From: Lachnospiraceae bacterium C6A11
Lineage (GTDB): Bacteria; Bacillota; Clostridia; Lachnospirales; Lachnospiraceae
Reading direction: 5' to 3'
Assembly (NCBI GenBank): GCA_000702245.1
Contig: JNKY01000015.1
Span: 1-64,000 of the forward strand
Length of the DNA stretch: 64,000 nucleotides
Positions 17,896 to 26,900 of the stretch are shown in pieces. Both the position numbers and the translations under genes were made by a program. Under the pieces are notes generated by a model. The model was not told the DNA's origin, did no database searches, and saw nothing but the letters and a program-made list of their open reading frames with translations. Each line of letters begins with the position of its first letter. Within the stretch, counting starts at the first letter, position 1.

Positions 17896-19341
17896 ATGAA
17901 AAAATACTGGAAAAACGAACAGGTGCGCAAAAACATATTTATCGGCGCATTCCTAATAACGTTCTATATAATTCTAAATAATCTGAGTGATGTGGGAGAT
18001 GCCGTCAGCTGGCTCTTCGGAATCTTCACTCCTTTCATACTCGGAGGCGCGATCGCGTTCATCCTGAACGTTCCGATCACAAAGCTGGAAAAGCATATGT
18101 TCAAGAAGCCTAAATACCAGAACGAAAAGTGGGCAGGCAGAAGGCGCGGACTGGCGATGGTAATAGTTATACTTCTCACCATCGTTTCCATAGTAGCGAT
18201 AATCCTCCTCGTTGTACCTGAGCTTTCGAAGACCATCGTTAACCTGGCCCAGCAGATTCCTGAAGGAATCGAGAAGCTTTCAAAATGGCTGATTAAGGCA
18301 ACCGCAAAATACCCTGAAGTTTCAGAAAAGATATCGAACTTTACCAAGAATTCCGAGAAGGCAATAAATACAGCGCTTTCCTTCCTGTCAAGTCAGGGCT
18401 CATCCATAGTGAGCGGCGGTTTCGGCGTCATAACCGGAATCCTTTCAAGCGTGACCACCTTCTTTATCGGATTCATCTTCTCGATATATCTCCTTGGAAA
18501 TAAGGATAAGCTGGCGCTTCAGTCCAAGAAAGCTGTATACGCTCTGTTATCAGAGGAAAGAGCTGACAAGCTTCTCAGGATCGCAAGACTTTCAAACCGC
18601 ACCTTTGGTAATTTCATCTCAGGTCAGTGCCTCGATGCATTTATGCTCGGATGTGAATTCATAATCGTGCTTTCAATCCTTCAGATGCCTTACGCACTGC
18701 TTATCGGTATCCTGTGTATGATCTGCGCACTGATCCCTATACTCGGTGCATTTATCGGACTTGCAATCGGTTCTCTTCTGATCCTGCTGGTATCACCGGT
18801 GAAGGCGCTGATCTTCGCAATCGTATTTACGGCCCTGCAGCAGCTGGACGCAAACCTTGTTTATCCGCACGTTGTAGGAAGCTCCGTAGGACTTCCGGGT
18901 ATGTGGGTCCTCATGTCGGTTACGGTCGGTGGTTCGCTCTTCGGCCTCGTAGGAATGCTTATACTCATTCCTGTTGTATCCGTTATCTATACTCTCTTCA
19001 GAGAGCATGTATATAAGAAGCTTGCTGAGAAAGAAGTTCCTGAAGAAAAATACCTCTTCGTCCCCGAACGGGAGGAGGGCCTGCTGGAATCCCTAAAGAA
19101 GGTTAAGATAGGCGGCAAGCGCGAAAGAACAGGAAATACAGAGATCCTTACAAGCGAAGCTGACGAGGATGATGATGACGACGAGGACGACGAGGATAAA
19201 ATACCTCGTGATGTGAAGCCTCGTGACGAGATCATGGACGAGATAAAAGAGGAGCTTGGTGTAACACCTATGACCAAAGACACCGCCCGTCCTGAGCAGT
19301 CTATGAGAAAGAATAAACGTACAAACAGACACAAAGAATAA
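17896..19341 (+). CDS. AI-2E family transporter (PerM/YdbI-like)
   Basis: A 481-residue polytopic membrane protein with about eight helices: a pair near the N-terminus (residues 12-60), one at about 75-100, and a C-terminal group (about 165-380). The middle region EQIPEGIEKLSKW-type helices and the FGNFISGQCLDAFMLG and LGAFIGLAIGSLLILLVSP segments are typical of the family, as is LQQLDANLVYPHVVGSSVGLP. The last 90 residues are hydrophilic, with an Asp/Glu run (about 415-435). Members export small molecules or ions; substrate unknown. It is one of few plus-strand genes in this part and is divergent from secA. Confidence 0.9.
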   Translation: MKKYWKNEQVRKNIFIGAFLITFYIILNNLSDVGDAVSWLFGIFTPFILGGAIAFILNVPITKLEKHMFKKPKYQNEKWAGRRRGLAMVIVILLTIVSIVAIILLVVPELSKTIVNLAQQIPEGIEKLSKWLIKATAKYPEVSEKISNFTKNSEKAINTALSFLSSQGSSIVSGGFGVITGILSSVTTFFIGFIFSIYLLGNKDKLALQSKKAVYALLSEERADKLLRIARLSNRTFGNFISGQCLDAFMLGCEFIIVLSILQMPYALLIGILCMICALIPILGAFIGLAIGSLLILLVSPVKALIFAIVFTALQQLDANLVYPHVVGSSVGLPGMWVLMSVTVGGSLFGLVGMLILIPVVSVIYTLFREHVYKKLAEKEVPEEKYLFVPEREEGLLESLKKVKIGGKRERTGNTEILTSEADEDDDDDEDDEDKIPRDVKPRDEIMDEIKEELGVTPMTKDTARPEQSMRKNKRTNRHKE

Positions 19342-19430
19342 ACAGCTGAACAGACAGCTAAACAAACAGCTAAATAAGAATAACTGAATTGACGGTTAAT
19401 CAGTAAATAGCAATTGCAGAAACTGATAGT

Positions 19431-19463
19431 AAAAAACAAGGAGGAGATGTAACATCTCCTCCT
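19431..19463 (-). terminator. Rho-independent terminator after hpf
   Basis: Arms AGGAGGAGATG (19439-19449) and CATCTCCTCCT (19453-19463) pair perfectly around a 3-nt loop. On the minus strand a TTGTTTTTT tract follows, ending the hpf transcript 18 bp past its stop. The stem may also slow the converging permease transcript. Confidence 0.85.
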
Positions 19464-19480
19464 ATTAGTTTATCTATATA

Positions 19481-20014
19481 TTAGAATTCCGGTTCGATAA
19501 GACCGTATGTATTTCCTTTTCTCTTATATACAACATTAACTTCGTCTGTCTCAGCATTTCTGAATACGAAGAAGTTATGTCCGAGAAGCTCCATCTGTAT
19601 GCAGGCATCTTCCGGATACATAGGCTTAACAGCGAACTTCTTTGATCTGATGATCTTGATCTCGTCCTCGTCGGCCGCCTCAGTATCATCCTCAAGGAAT
19701 CTGTCATTGAAATATGCAGCATCCTGTGCCTTGTCGATGATCTTCTTCTTATATCTTGTAACCTGGCGCTCAATGATCTCAACGACCATATCGATTGACA
19801 CATACATGTCATCGCTCACCTGCTCAGCCCTGATGATATGACCCTTCATCGGGATCGTAACCTCGATCTTCTGTCTGTCCTTCTCAACAGAAAAGGTTAC
19901 CTGAACATTTGTATCTTCGTTAAAGAATTTTTCTAACCTCCCCAGTTTGTCATAAATAGCATCTCTTAATCCATCAGTAACATCAATGTTTTTACCGCTA
20001 ATAATGTAGTTCAT
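19481..20014 (-). CDS. hpf: Ribosome hibernation promoting factor, long form
   Basis: A 177-residue protein that binds the 30S decoding site and, through its C-terminal domain, dimerises ribosomes into 100S particles in slow growth. The N-terminal S30AE/YfiA domain (about 1-100) starts MNYIISGKNIDVTDGLRDAI. The C-terminal dimerisation domain (about 120-177) has KKFAVKPMYPEDACIQMELLG in outline and ends DEVNVVYKRKGNTYGLIEP. ATG at 20014 is used because AAGGAG lies 8 nt upstream (20023-20030); an in-frame GTG three codons earlier overlaps that site. Confidence 0.95.
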   Translation of the reverse strand: MNYIISGKNIDVTDGLRDAIYDKLGRLEKFFNEDTNVQVTFSVEKDRQKIEVTIPMKGHIIRAEQVSDDMYVSIDMVVEIIERQVTRYKKKIIDKAQDAAYFNDRFLEDDTEAADEDEIKIIRSKKFAVKPMYPEDACIQMELLGHNFFVFRNAETDEVNVVYKRKGNTYGLIEPEF

Positions 20015-20125
20015 ATGCCTCACTCCTTACGTGCGTCTTATTCAGCGTACGTGCGAAAACACCCATCAAATACCGTAAATCTAAGCTGTCTGTCGGGTTC
20101 TTCCGCCTCATTAACTGATACGTAG

Positions 20126-20154
20126 ATTATAACATAATTGAATAGTTCAATCAA
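20126..20154 (-). promoter_or_regulatory. hpf promoter
   Basis: On the minus strand TTGATT (20149-20154) and a perfect TATAAT (20126-20131) are 17 bp apart, about 110 bp upstream of the hpf start. Confidence 0.75.
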
Positions 20155-20472
20155 TATATTAATAGATTTTATTTTTGTCTGACAACTCGGCTAATTTTCT
20201 GAAAATACCCTTATATTGCCCTGTTATCACGGTATTAAAAAAATAAAATTCGGAACAATCTACAAATTATTCAAATACACATATTTTTATTCATAATTTT
20301 ATGTTAATCACAGATATATGTTGATAATGTTGATAACTTTGTTTATATATCAGTTTATCACGTAAATACAATATACTTATCAACATGCCCCTCCACCATA
20401 CTGTACATATTATAGTCAACCAAACCATATGTTTGTTGTGCACTTTGCACAATCCATGTTTTTTGTTAAAGT
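20155..20472. other. AT-rich intergenic region with GTTGATAA repeats
   Basis: No supportable gene. The stretch is very AT-rich. GTTGATAA occurs at 20320-20327 and 20329-20336 (9-bp period), and its complement TTATCAAC at 20377-20384, with a related TTTATCAC between. These may be regulator sites; they are not good DnaA boxes. Confidence 0.5.
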
Positions 20473-20567
20473 GTCAGACGGCACATGTACGTCAGACAGA
20501 GAGAGCTTCCTCTGCGTGCAAGCACGCATGAAGCTCTCTCTGTCTGACGCACATGCTTCGCATGTGC
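20473..20567. repeat. Nested palindromic element
   Basis: CGTCAGACAGAGAGAGCTT (20490-20508) is a perfect inverted copy of 20531-20549 (19 bp). The loop between them contains its own hairpin, GCGTGC-AA-GCACGC (20514-20527). A third hairpin, GCACATGC-TTC-GCATGTGC (20549-20567), directly abuts. GTCAGAC recurs at 20473 and GCACATG at 20481. No reading frame is credible. It sits between hpf and the terminator of the NlpC gene. Confidence 0.8.
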
Positions 20568-20584
20568 ATGACTCGCTCAGTGCG

Positions 20585-20622
20585 GAAAAAGAGCCGGCTG
20601 CTGGCACAATGCAACCGGCTCT
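20585..20622 (-). terminator. Rho-independent terminator after the NlpC/P60 gene
   Basis: On the minus strand AGAGCCGGTTGC (from 20611-20622) pairs with GCAGCCGGCTCT (20590-20601), 12 bp with one G-U pair, followed by a T5 tract (20585-20589). It lies about 30 bp past the stop at 20651. Confidence 0.85.
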
Positions 20623-20650
20623 ATTATATATATTATTCTTGTGAAAAATC

Positions 20651-22066
20651 TTACTGAATGATTCTTACTGCCTTTGCAGGCTCTCTGTAATCATATGATG
20701 AAATCTTTATACCTGTCTCAGGTGTACTTGCATGAACAACCATTCCGCCGCCCATATAGATGGTTACGTGACCGTAATCACCAGGTACTCCGTAGAAGAG
20801 AAGATCTCCAGGCATTATGCTGTCGAGGCTGACCTCTGTACCGCAATATGACTGTGATGTTGCACCGTGTGGAAGTGAGTATCCGAAGTGCTCATAAACT
20901 GCCATTGTAAATCCTGAACAGTCAGCACCGTCTGTAAGACTGCTTCCGCCGTATACATAAGGGTTACCAACGAACTGTGTTGCAAATGCAACAACCTCTT
21001 CACCAAGTGAGTTGTAAGGAACATCTGAAGGAGCTGCCTCTGTAGTTTCCTCTTCGGTCTCTTCTTCGGTCTCTTCCTCTGTCTCCTCTTCCTCAGCTTC
21101 TGTAGTTGCCTCGGTAGTAGCTTCGGTTGTTTCCTCCTCAGAATCCTCAACCTCTTCTTCTTCTTCTTCTTCTTCTTCCTCTTCCTCAGCTTCTGTTGTT
21201 GCCTCGGTGGTAGCTTCGGTTGTTTCCTCTTCGGTCTCTTCCTCTGCTTCTTCCTTATCCTTCTCTGCTGCAGCTGCAAGCACTGCCGCAATTGTTGCAT
21301 CCTTGTCTGCTCTGTCAACTATTCTGACATATGCATTATATACATAACCTACAAGGTCATCATCGATTCCGATCTTGGTCCAGTAGCCTTCATAGCCTAA
21401 AACTCTGTAAGCCTCGCCCTGTCCAAGTGTTGTAAGTATATCGCCGTTATCTGATGCGCTTGCTCTAAGTCTGAGTCCACTCTCTGTGATAACTGCAACC
21501 TTACCTGTATCATTATTTACCCAGCTCTCTGCTTCGTCACCGAATCTGAGATAAGCGCTGAATACATAGCCTTCTGTTCCGTCTACATATACGAGTGTCC
21601 AGTCAGCTGCCTGCTTTCTTACCTCAACCAGTGCTCCGTTTGCAAGCTGTCCGAGTATCAAACCATCTGTTGAAGGTTCCTGTCTTAAGTTGAGAGGCTC
21701 ATCTGCTATTACGACTGCCTTGCCTTCGTAACCTGCTGTAAGTGCATCTCCCGAATACTCAACGACATCTGCCTTCTTACCTTCTTCTGAAGTTGCTTCT
21801 GTGCTCTTATCTACTGTCTTAGCTCCCTTTGCTGTGTCCTTCTTGTCTGCTGAAGTAAGGGATGCTGTTTCCTGTGCTTTAGTATCCTTAACGGTGGCCG
21901 CCTCTGTATCAGCTGTGGCTTCTACATATCTGTCAACTGCTGCAGATATTCCGACATTTGACTGGTCATAAATAACTGTTTCATTCCCTGCAAATACTGC
22001 TATAGATGAAACCATCAGCCCTGCTGTAACTGCAAAAACGGCCAATTTCCTGGATGGCTTGATCAT
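20651..22066 (-). CDS. Secreted SH3 - NlpC/P60 peptidoglycan hydrolase
   Basis: A 471-residue exported enzyme. A signal peptide (about 1-27, LAVFAVTAGLMVSSIAVFAG) is followed by two bacterial SH3 domains (about 115-175 and 188-250: EPLNLRQEPSTDGLILGQL; ESGLRLRASASDNGDILTTL), then a Glu/Thr-rich linker (about 265-350) with TTEATTEA units and an 11-Glu run. The C-terminal NlpC/P60 domain has the catalytic DCSGF Cys (about 383), GDLLFYG and the GHVTIYMG His. It should cut stem peptides (gamma-D-Glu-diaminopimelate type). Long acidic linkers of this kind span the wall. It is divergent from tsaC and has its own promoter and terminator. Confidence 0.94.
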   Translation of the reverse strand: MIKPSRKLAVFAVTAGLMVSSIAVFAGNETVIYDQSNVGISAAVDRYVEATADTEAATVKDTKAQETASLTSADKKDTAKGAKTVDKSTEATSEEGKKADVVEYSGDALTAGYEGKAVVIADEPLNLRQEPSTDGLILGQLANGALVEVRKQAADWTLVYVDGTEGYVFSAYLRFGDEAESWVNNDTGKVAVITESGLRLRASASDNGDILTTLGQGEAYRVLGYEGYWTKIGIDDDLVGYVYNAYVRIVDRADKDATIAAVLAAAAEKDKEEAEEETEEETTEATTEATTEAEEEEEEEEEEEEVEDSEEETTEATTEATTEAEEEETEEETEEETEEETTEAAPSDVPYNSLGEEVVAFATQFVGNPYVYGGSSLTDGADCSGFTMAVYEHFGYSLPHGATSQSYCGTEVSLDSIMPGDLLFYGVPGDYGHVTIYMGGGMVVHASTPETGIKISSYDYREPAKAVRIIQ

Positions 22067-22139
22067 TTCTCGAAAGTCCTCCTGTTATTTTCAAAAAAAT
22101 CTACAAAATATTTAACTGCTATTTGATATATTACGAAAA

Positions 22140-22190
22140 TGTTACAATTTGTTACATGCTCATAATAACAAAACGCTATAGCTTTGTCAA
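22140..22190 (-). promoter_or_regulatory. Promoter of the NlpC/P60 gene, with TGTTACA repeats
   Basis: On the minus strand a perfect TTGACA (22185-22190) and TATTAT (22162-22167) are 17 bp apart. Just downstream of the -10, TGTTACA appears twice on the plus strand with 10-bp spacing (22140-22146, 22150-22156), and an inverted copy lies at 22231-22237. These could be regulator half-sites. The gap 22191-22371 is otherwise AT-rich and carries no clear rightward promoter for tsaC. Confidence 0.72.
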
Positions 22191-22371
22191 CAAGTTATCC
22201 GGGAAAAATCATTAAGAAAATAAATATTTTTGTAACATTTATTTTTGATTTTACAATTAGGGAGAATACTGCTAATATATACATGTCATTGAGGGCTGTT
22301 TTGACCATTATTTTAACATTTTGATTGCCTCGGATGACTGATTTTATTCATAATAAGCAGATAGGATCGAT

Positions 22372-23427
22372 ATGGAAACTATAATAAGAAAAACCACAGA
22401 TAGTGATGCCTTCGGGCTCGCCTCGGAGATCCTCCGGAGCGGCGGGCTGGTCGCCTTCCCGACAGAGACTGTTTACGGACTCGGCGGAGACGCCCTCGAC
22501 CCTGAAGCATCAAAGAAAATATATGCAGCCAAGGGCAGGCCTTCGGACAATCCGCTGATTGTCCACATAGCTCATAAGGAAGACGTTTACACACTTGCTT
22601 CCTATGTGCCTCCCGCAGCCGAAAAGCTGATGGAGCGCTTCTGGCCGGGCCCGATGACTATCATATTTAACAAGAAGGACATCGTTCCGGACGCCACAAC
22701 CGGCGGCCTCGGCACCGTTGCCATAAGGATGCCTTCACATCCGGACGCCAAGAGGCTGATCGATGAAAGCAAGGTATTTATTGCAGCGCCAAGCGCAAAT
22801 ACCTCCGGCCGCCCTTCCCCTTCCACCGCTGACCACGTCATCGAAGACCTGAGCGGCAGGATAGATATGATACTCGACGGTGGCGCAGTTGATATCGGAA
22901 TCGAGTCCTCCATCATCGATATGACCGGCGAGATTCCTGCGATACTCCGTCCCGGCTACATCACGAAGGCTGATTTTGAGGAAATACTTGGCGAGGTGAC
23001 CATCGACCCGGCTATCATAAAGCCTGATCCGAACCTCAGACCTAAGGCTCCCGGCATGAAATACACCCACTACGCACCGAAGGGCAGCCTTACTATTATA
23101 GAAGATAAGGCTCATCCAGCCGAGGTTTCAAAAGCTGTAACCGCTGAGATCAACCGCCTCGTAGCTGAATCTGAGGCTCTCGGCAAGAAGGTTGTGGTCC
23201 TTACCACCGCAGAAAACCGCAGCTCCTACAGCACCGAAAACGTCATCCTTCTCGGTGAGACAGGAAACGGCGAAGAGGTTGCAAGGAATCTCTACAGCGC
23301 TCTCAGAAAGTGCGATGACCTGGAAGCCGACCTTATTTATAGCGAAGCCTTCAACAGAGATAAATACGGCGGAGCGATCATGAACCGACTGCTCAAGGCC
23401 GCCGGCCAGAAGGTCATACTTGTTTAA
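22372..23427 (+). CDS. tsaC: L-threonylcarbamoyladenylate synthase (Sua5 type)
   Basis: A 351-residue enzyme that makes threonylcarbamoyl-AMP from threonine, bicarbonate and ATP, the first step of t6A synthesis. The YrdC domain (about 1-205) has GGLVAFPTETVYGLGGDA, the KRxxxx loop as AKGRPSDNPLIVHI, and SANTSGRPSPS. A C-terminal Sua5 domain (about 230-350) follows the APGMKYTHYAPKG linker, so it is the two-domain TsaC2 form. Its product feeds TsaD/TsaB/TsaE encoded earlier in the window. Start has AGGAT upstream. rpiB follows 130 bp later, as in many Bacillota. Confidence 0.95.
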   Translation: METIIRKTTDSDAFGLASEILRSGGLVAFPTETVYGLGGDALDPEASKKIYAAKGRPSDNPLIVHIAHKEDVYTLASYVPPAAEKLMERFWPGPMTIIFNKKDIVPDATTGGLGTVAIRMPSHPDAKRLIDESKVFIAAPSANTSGRPSPSTADHVIEDLSGRIDMILDGGAVDIGIESSIIDMTGEIPAILRPGYITKADFEEILGEVTIDPAIIKPDPNLRPKAPGMKYTHYAPKGSLTIIEDKAHPAEVSKAVTAEINRLVAESEALGKKVVVLTTAENRSSYSTENVILLGETGNGEEVARNLYSALRKCDDLEADLIYSEAFNRDKYGGAIMNRLLKAAGQKVILV

Positions 23428-23557
23428 ATTCACGAACAAGCAACCTTATAAACATTAACCCACAGACCAGAATCATATTATACCGGTCGCATCAAATGGC
23501 CTATTCAGTTAAACATCGGCCGATACATATATTTTAAAGTTATTTAGGAGGAACAAC

Positions 23558-23989
23558 ATGAAGATAGCAATTGCCTCAGATCACGGCGGATTCGCCCTCA
23601 AGCAGGAAGTAATGGAGCACCTTAAGGCTCGCAACGTAGAATACATAGATAAAGGATGCTACAGTGCAGCATCCTGTGATTATCCGGTATTTGCAAAAGA
23701 AGTAACCGCTGCTGTCACAAGCGGTGAAGCAGAGTTCGGAATCCTTATCTGCGGAACAGGCATCGGAATGTCGATCGCTGCAAATAAGGTTAAGGGTATC
23801 CGCGCTGCTCTCTGCCATGACGTATTTTCAGCGCAGGCTACAAGAGAGCATAACGACGCAAATATCCTTTGTATGGGAGCCCGCGTTGTAGGCCCCGGAC
23901 TCGCACTCATGATCGTCGATACCTTCCTTGACACTCCGTTCTCAAACGATGAGCGTCATATAAGAAGGATATCTCTGATCGAAGATTAA
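23558..23989 (+). CDS. rpiB: Ribose 5-phosphate isomerase B
   Basis: A 143-residue RpiB/LacAB-family isomerase interconverting ribose 5-phosphate and ribulose 5-phosphate in the pentose phosphate pathway. Seen are IAIASDHGGFALK at the start, the catalytic Cys in GILICGTGIGMSIAANK, and EHNDANILCMGARVVGP. The phosphate-binding Arg lies in the C-terminal ERHIRRI. A strong AGGAGG site precedes the ATG. Transketolase of the same pathway is at 41715. Stop is 3 bp from the converging gene's stop, so the two genes meet tail to tail without an obvious terminator. Confidence 0.96.
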   Translation: MKIAIASDHGGFALKQEVMEHLKARNVEYIDKGCYSAASCDYPVFAKEVTAAVTSGEAEFGILICGTGIGMSIAANKVKGIRAALCHDVFSAQATREHNDANILCMGARVVGPGLALMIVDTFLDTPFSNDERHIRRISLIED

Positions 23990-23992
23990 TAA

Positions 23993-26900
23993 TTATTTTT
24001 TACCGGCTTCGGCAGTTTTATTTTTAACTGCCGAAGCTTTTATATTGTCCTGCTGCATTGCAATATTTGCAGTACCGTATTTCTGGGTGAATTTTCCAAG
24101 ATCCTCGAAGTTTTTGGCTGCATTGTCATGCCTTGCTTCAAGAGACTTCTTGAGATCAACAACAAGCTTTGTAGTTCTGTATTTAAGTCCCTCAGTGCTG
24201 TTCGTGATAACCGAAATAACGTTAAGTGCTGCTGCTGCACGTGGATTTTTCTCAACATCAAGCTTCTTGATTCCCTTACTTTCGAAATATTCAATCGAAG
24301 CATTAAATATCTTTGCATTTGCTGTTCTGATCTCTGTATCAAGTTCATCCTTGGTAAGATTCTTATCCTTAAGAGCCGCTGCTTCCTTGATCAGTGCATT
24401 CAGCCTGCGGTACTGCTTACCATGGCCTGACGTGGTTGGAAGATTATCAGCAAGCTTCTTCAGATCTTCAAAATACTTTTCTCTCTTATCCTGCTTTACA
24501 TTATACATAGTATCTCTCAGAGAATTAAGACCTTTCGTCAGATTCCCCGAATTACTGAGTATATTCATAAGCTGTTCCGGATTACCCTTCAGAGCCTCCA
24601 GAGAATAAATCTCTTTGCATTTTTTAGCCATCTCATGTATTTTGCCAACATCAAACATTCTGCCATTATTGTATAGTATTACGGCACCCATACATTTTGC
24701 AAGATTATCTACCATCTCATCAGGAGTTTTACCCATTCTGATGCCGGTATGAAGTTTAACATACGAACCGAATGTAACACCCATCTTCTTATTCTTGCTT
24801 CCAAGCAGCTTATGAAGCTTCTCATCATTTACAGCCGCACTGGCCTTCGCTTCAGCGCGAGGGTCATCCTTAAGGATAGCCCCGATATAATCAGTCTTCT
24901 TGTTAAGCATATCACGATAAGCACCATTCAGTTCATTCTTACCGGTGATACCGATTGGTTTATCGCCGTACAGGAAGGCATTCATTGTATTTAACTGATC
25001 CTTTTCGAAATGAATCCTTACCTTCTTAATCTTTTCGGCCGCTTCACCTTTCTTCCACTGGGCAACTATCCTGTCCTTTTCCTTCTCCTTCTTCAGCATA
25101 TCGGTCATAACCGTAGTAAACGCCTTGGATCCGAGATCATAGAACATTTTTTCCTCTGCTGACAGATTCTGCAGAACCTTATTTGTTCCACGGACTTTAT
25201 GAATATTTATAAAGCTGTCATATATACTCCTTGTTAACTGGTCCTTTAAATACTCAGCATCCGCATTTTTATGGATCGCCATGTCAATAAGCTTCTTCTT
25301 GAGCACTTCCGGTTTCTGGAGCTGTGCCTGTTCTTCCTTGGTAAAGCCAAGATTATTGTAAGCCTGCTCATAGGTCATATTCGGATCATACTTAAGTTTG
25401 TCCATAAATACCTTCCTGAATACCTCCTCAGAAAGAATATCCGAACGAACATGACTTTCTGCTTCCGCAAGATCAAATACACCCGCCTCACTGGCAACTA
25501 CCAGCGCTTTATCATATTTATATTCTCCATCTATATTGTCATGGACAGCCTTGAAATTCTTACCGGTCAGCACCATTGCCTTCGCCTGAGCGATCATCAT
25601 CTTCTCAAACATAGGCTCAATGTCCTTATCGGTAAAAGATTCTCCGGCAAACTTCTTTGTCAGATTGCTGATAAATACTGTCTCATACTCATTTGCATTA
25701 TCATAGCTTTTTATTTCGCGGAATTCTTCTATCTTTTTACCGTCGCCCTCCATTCTGTCAAGGCGAATATTTCTGGCCTTGTATATCATGGCATACATAT
25801 ATTTATCTGCAAGCGTACTCTGGCTGGAATAACCATTGCTTATTCCGGCTCCATTCTCAGAAAGCTCTTCTTCTGCTTCATGTGCCTGCACATTTACAGC
25901 TTTTCCGGCAGCATCCCCTTCATTTACAGGCGCCTTAACTTCCTCAACATTATTTAAAATATTCTCTTCGTTTGCAGGCGCCTTAACTTCCTCAACATTA
26001 TTTAAAACATTCTCTTCGTTTGCAGGTGCCTTAGCTTCCTCAACATTATTTAAAACATTCTCTTCGTTTGCAGGCGCCTTAACTTCCTCAACATTATTTA
26101 AAACATTCTCTTCGTTTGCAGGTGCCTTAGCTTCCTCAACATTATTTAAAACATTCTCTTCGTTTGCAGGCGCCTTTACTTCCTCAACAGCGGCGACAAC
26201 CTCTTCATTTTCAGGATTTTCTTTCGGTGCCTTCGACTGGTCATTTTCCAAAATAACCCATTCATCTTTTACAGCCTGTTCTTCCTTCGGTGCCTCAACC
26301 TTAATATCTTCCTTCTTCGGAGGATTGTATTTAACACCATCATAAAGCTTATATTTTCTTCGATTTGGTTTAAGATTCTTGACCTCTTCAATGAAGTTCA
26401 TGTTCCAATCCACACCATTTGAAACATGATGTAGTGTCGTAAAGTTGTCAAGCTTTATACCGGTATGCGACTTGGCAAAATCATCAACAAGCTTGATAAC
26501 CTGAGCCTTATCACCAGGAGTAACAACCTTTTTATCCCAAATCTGCGCCTTCAATGCCTCAACATCCTTCGCAAAATTATCGAGTTTTATTCTGTTCGAT
26601 GCCTCGGAATCAACAGCCTTCCTGGCATCTGCATAGTTCTCCAGCTCATGGTCTTCCAGCTTTGCCCAATCATCCTTATGGATTTCTACCGTATTTCTAT
26701 AGCGTTCCATCTTGGTATTGAACTCTTCTTCATTTTTCTTATGGTATGCATCAATATATCCGATCGCACCAAGAAGAGTCAGCTCATCCTGCGACCAGCC
26801 GTTCTCAATAGCCTTGATCTGCCATCTTAATACATTTACAGTTTCAAATGCACTTCGTCTATTCTCATGCTTGCCCGTGATATGTCCAAGTTCATTATTT

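Noticed and set aside
20281-20400. AT-rich region considered as a replication origin
   Set aside because: No good DnaA boxes (TTATNCACA) and no dnaA or dnaN nearby.
25927-26190. 48-bp repeats considered as a CRISPR array
   Set aside because: Repeats are contiguous without unique spacers, stay in frame and encode a regular peptide repeat.
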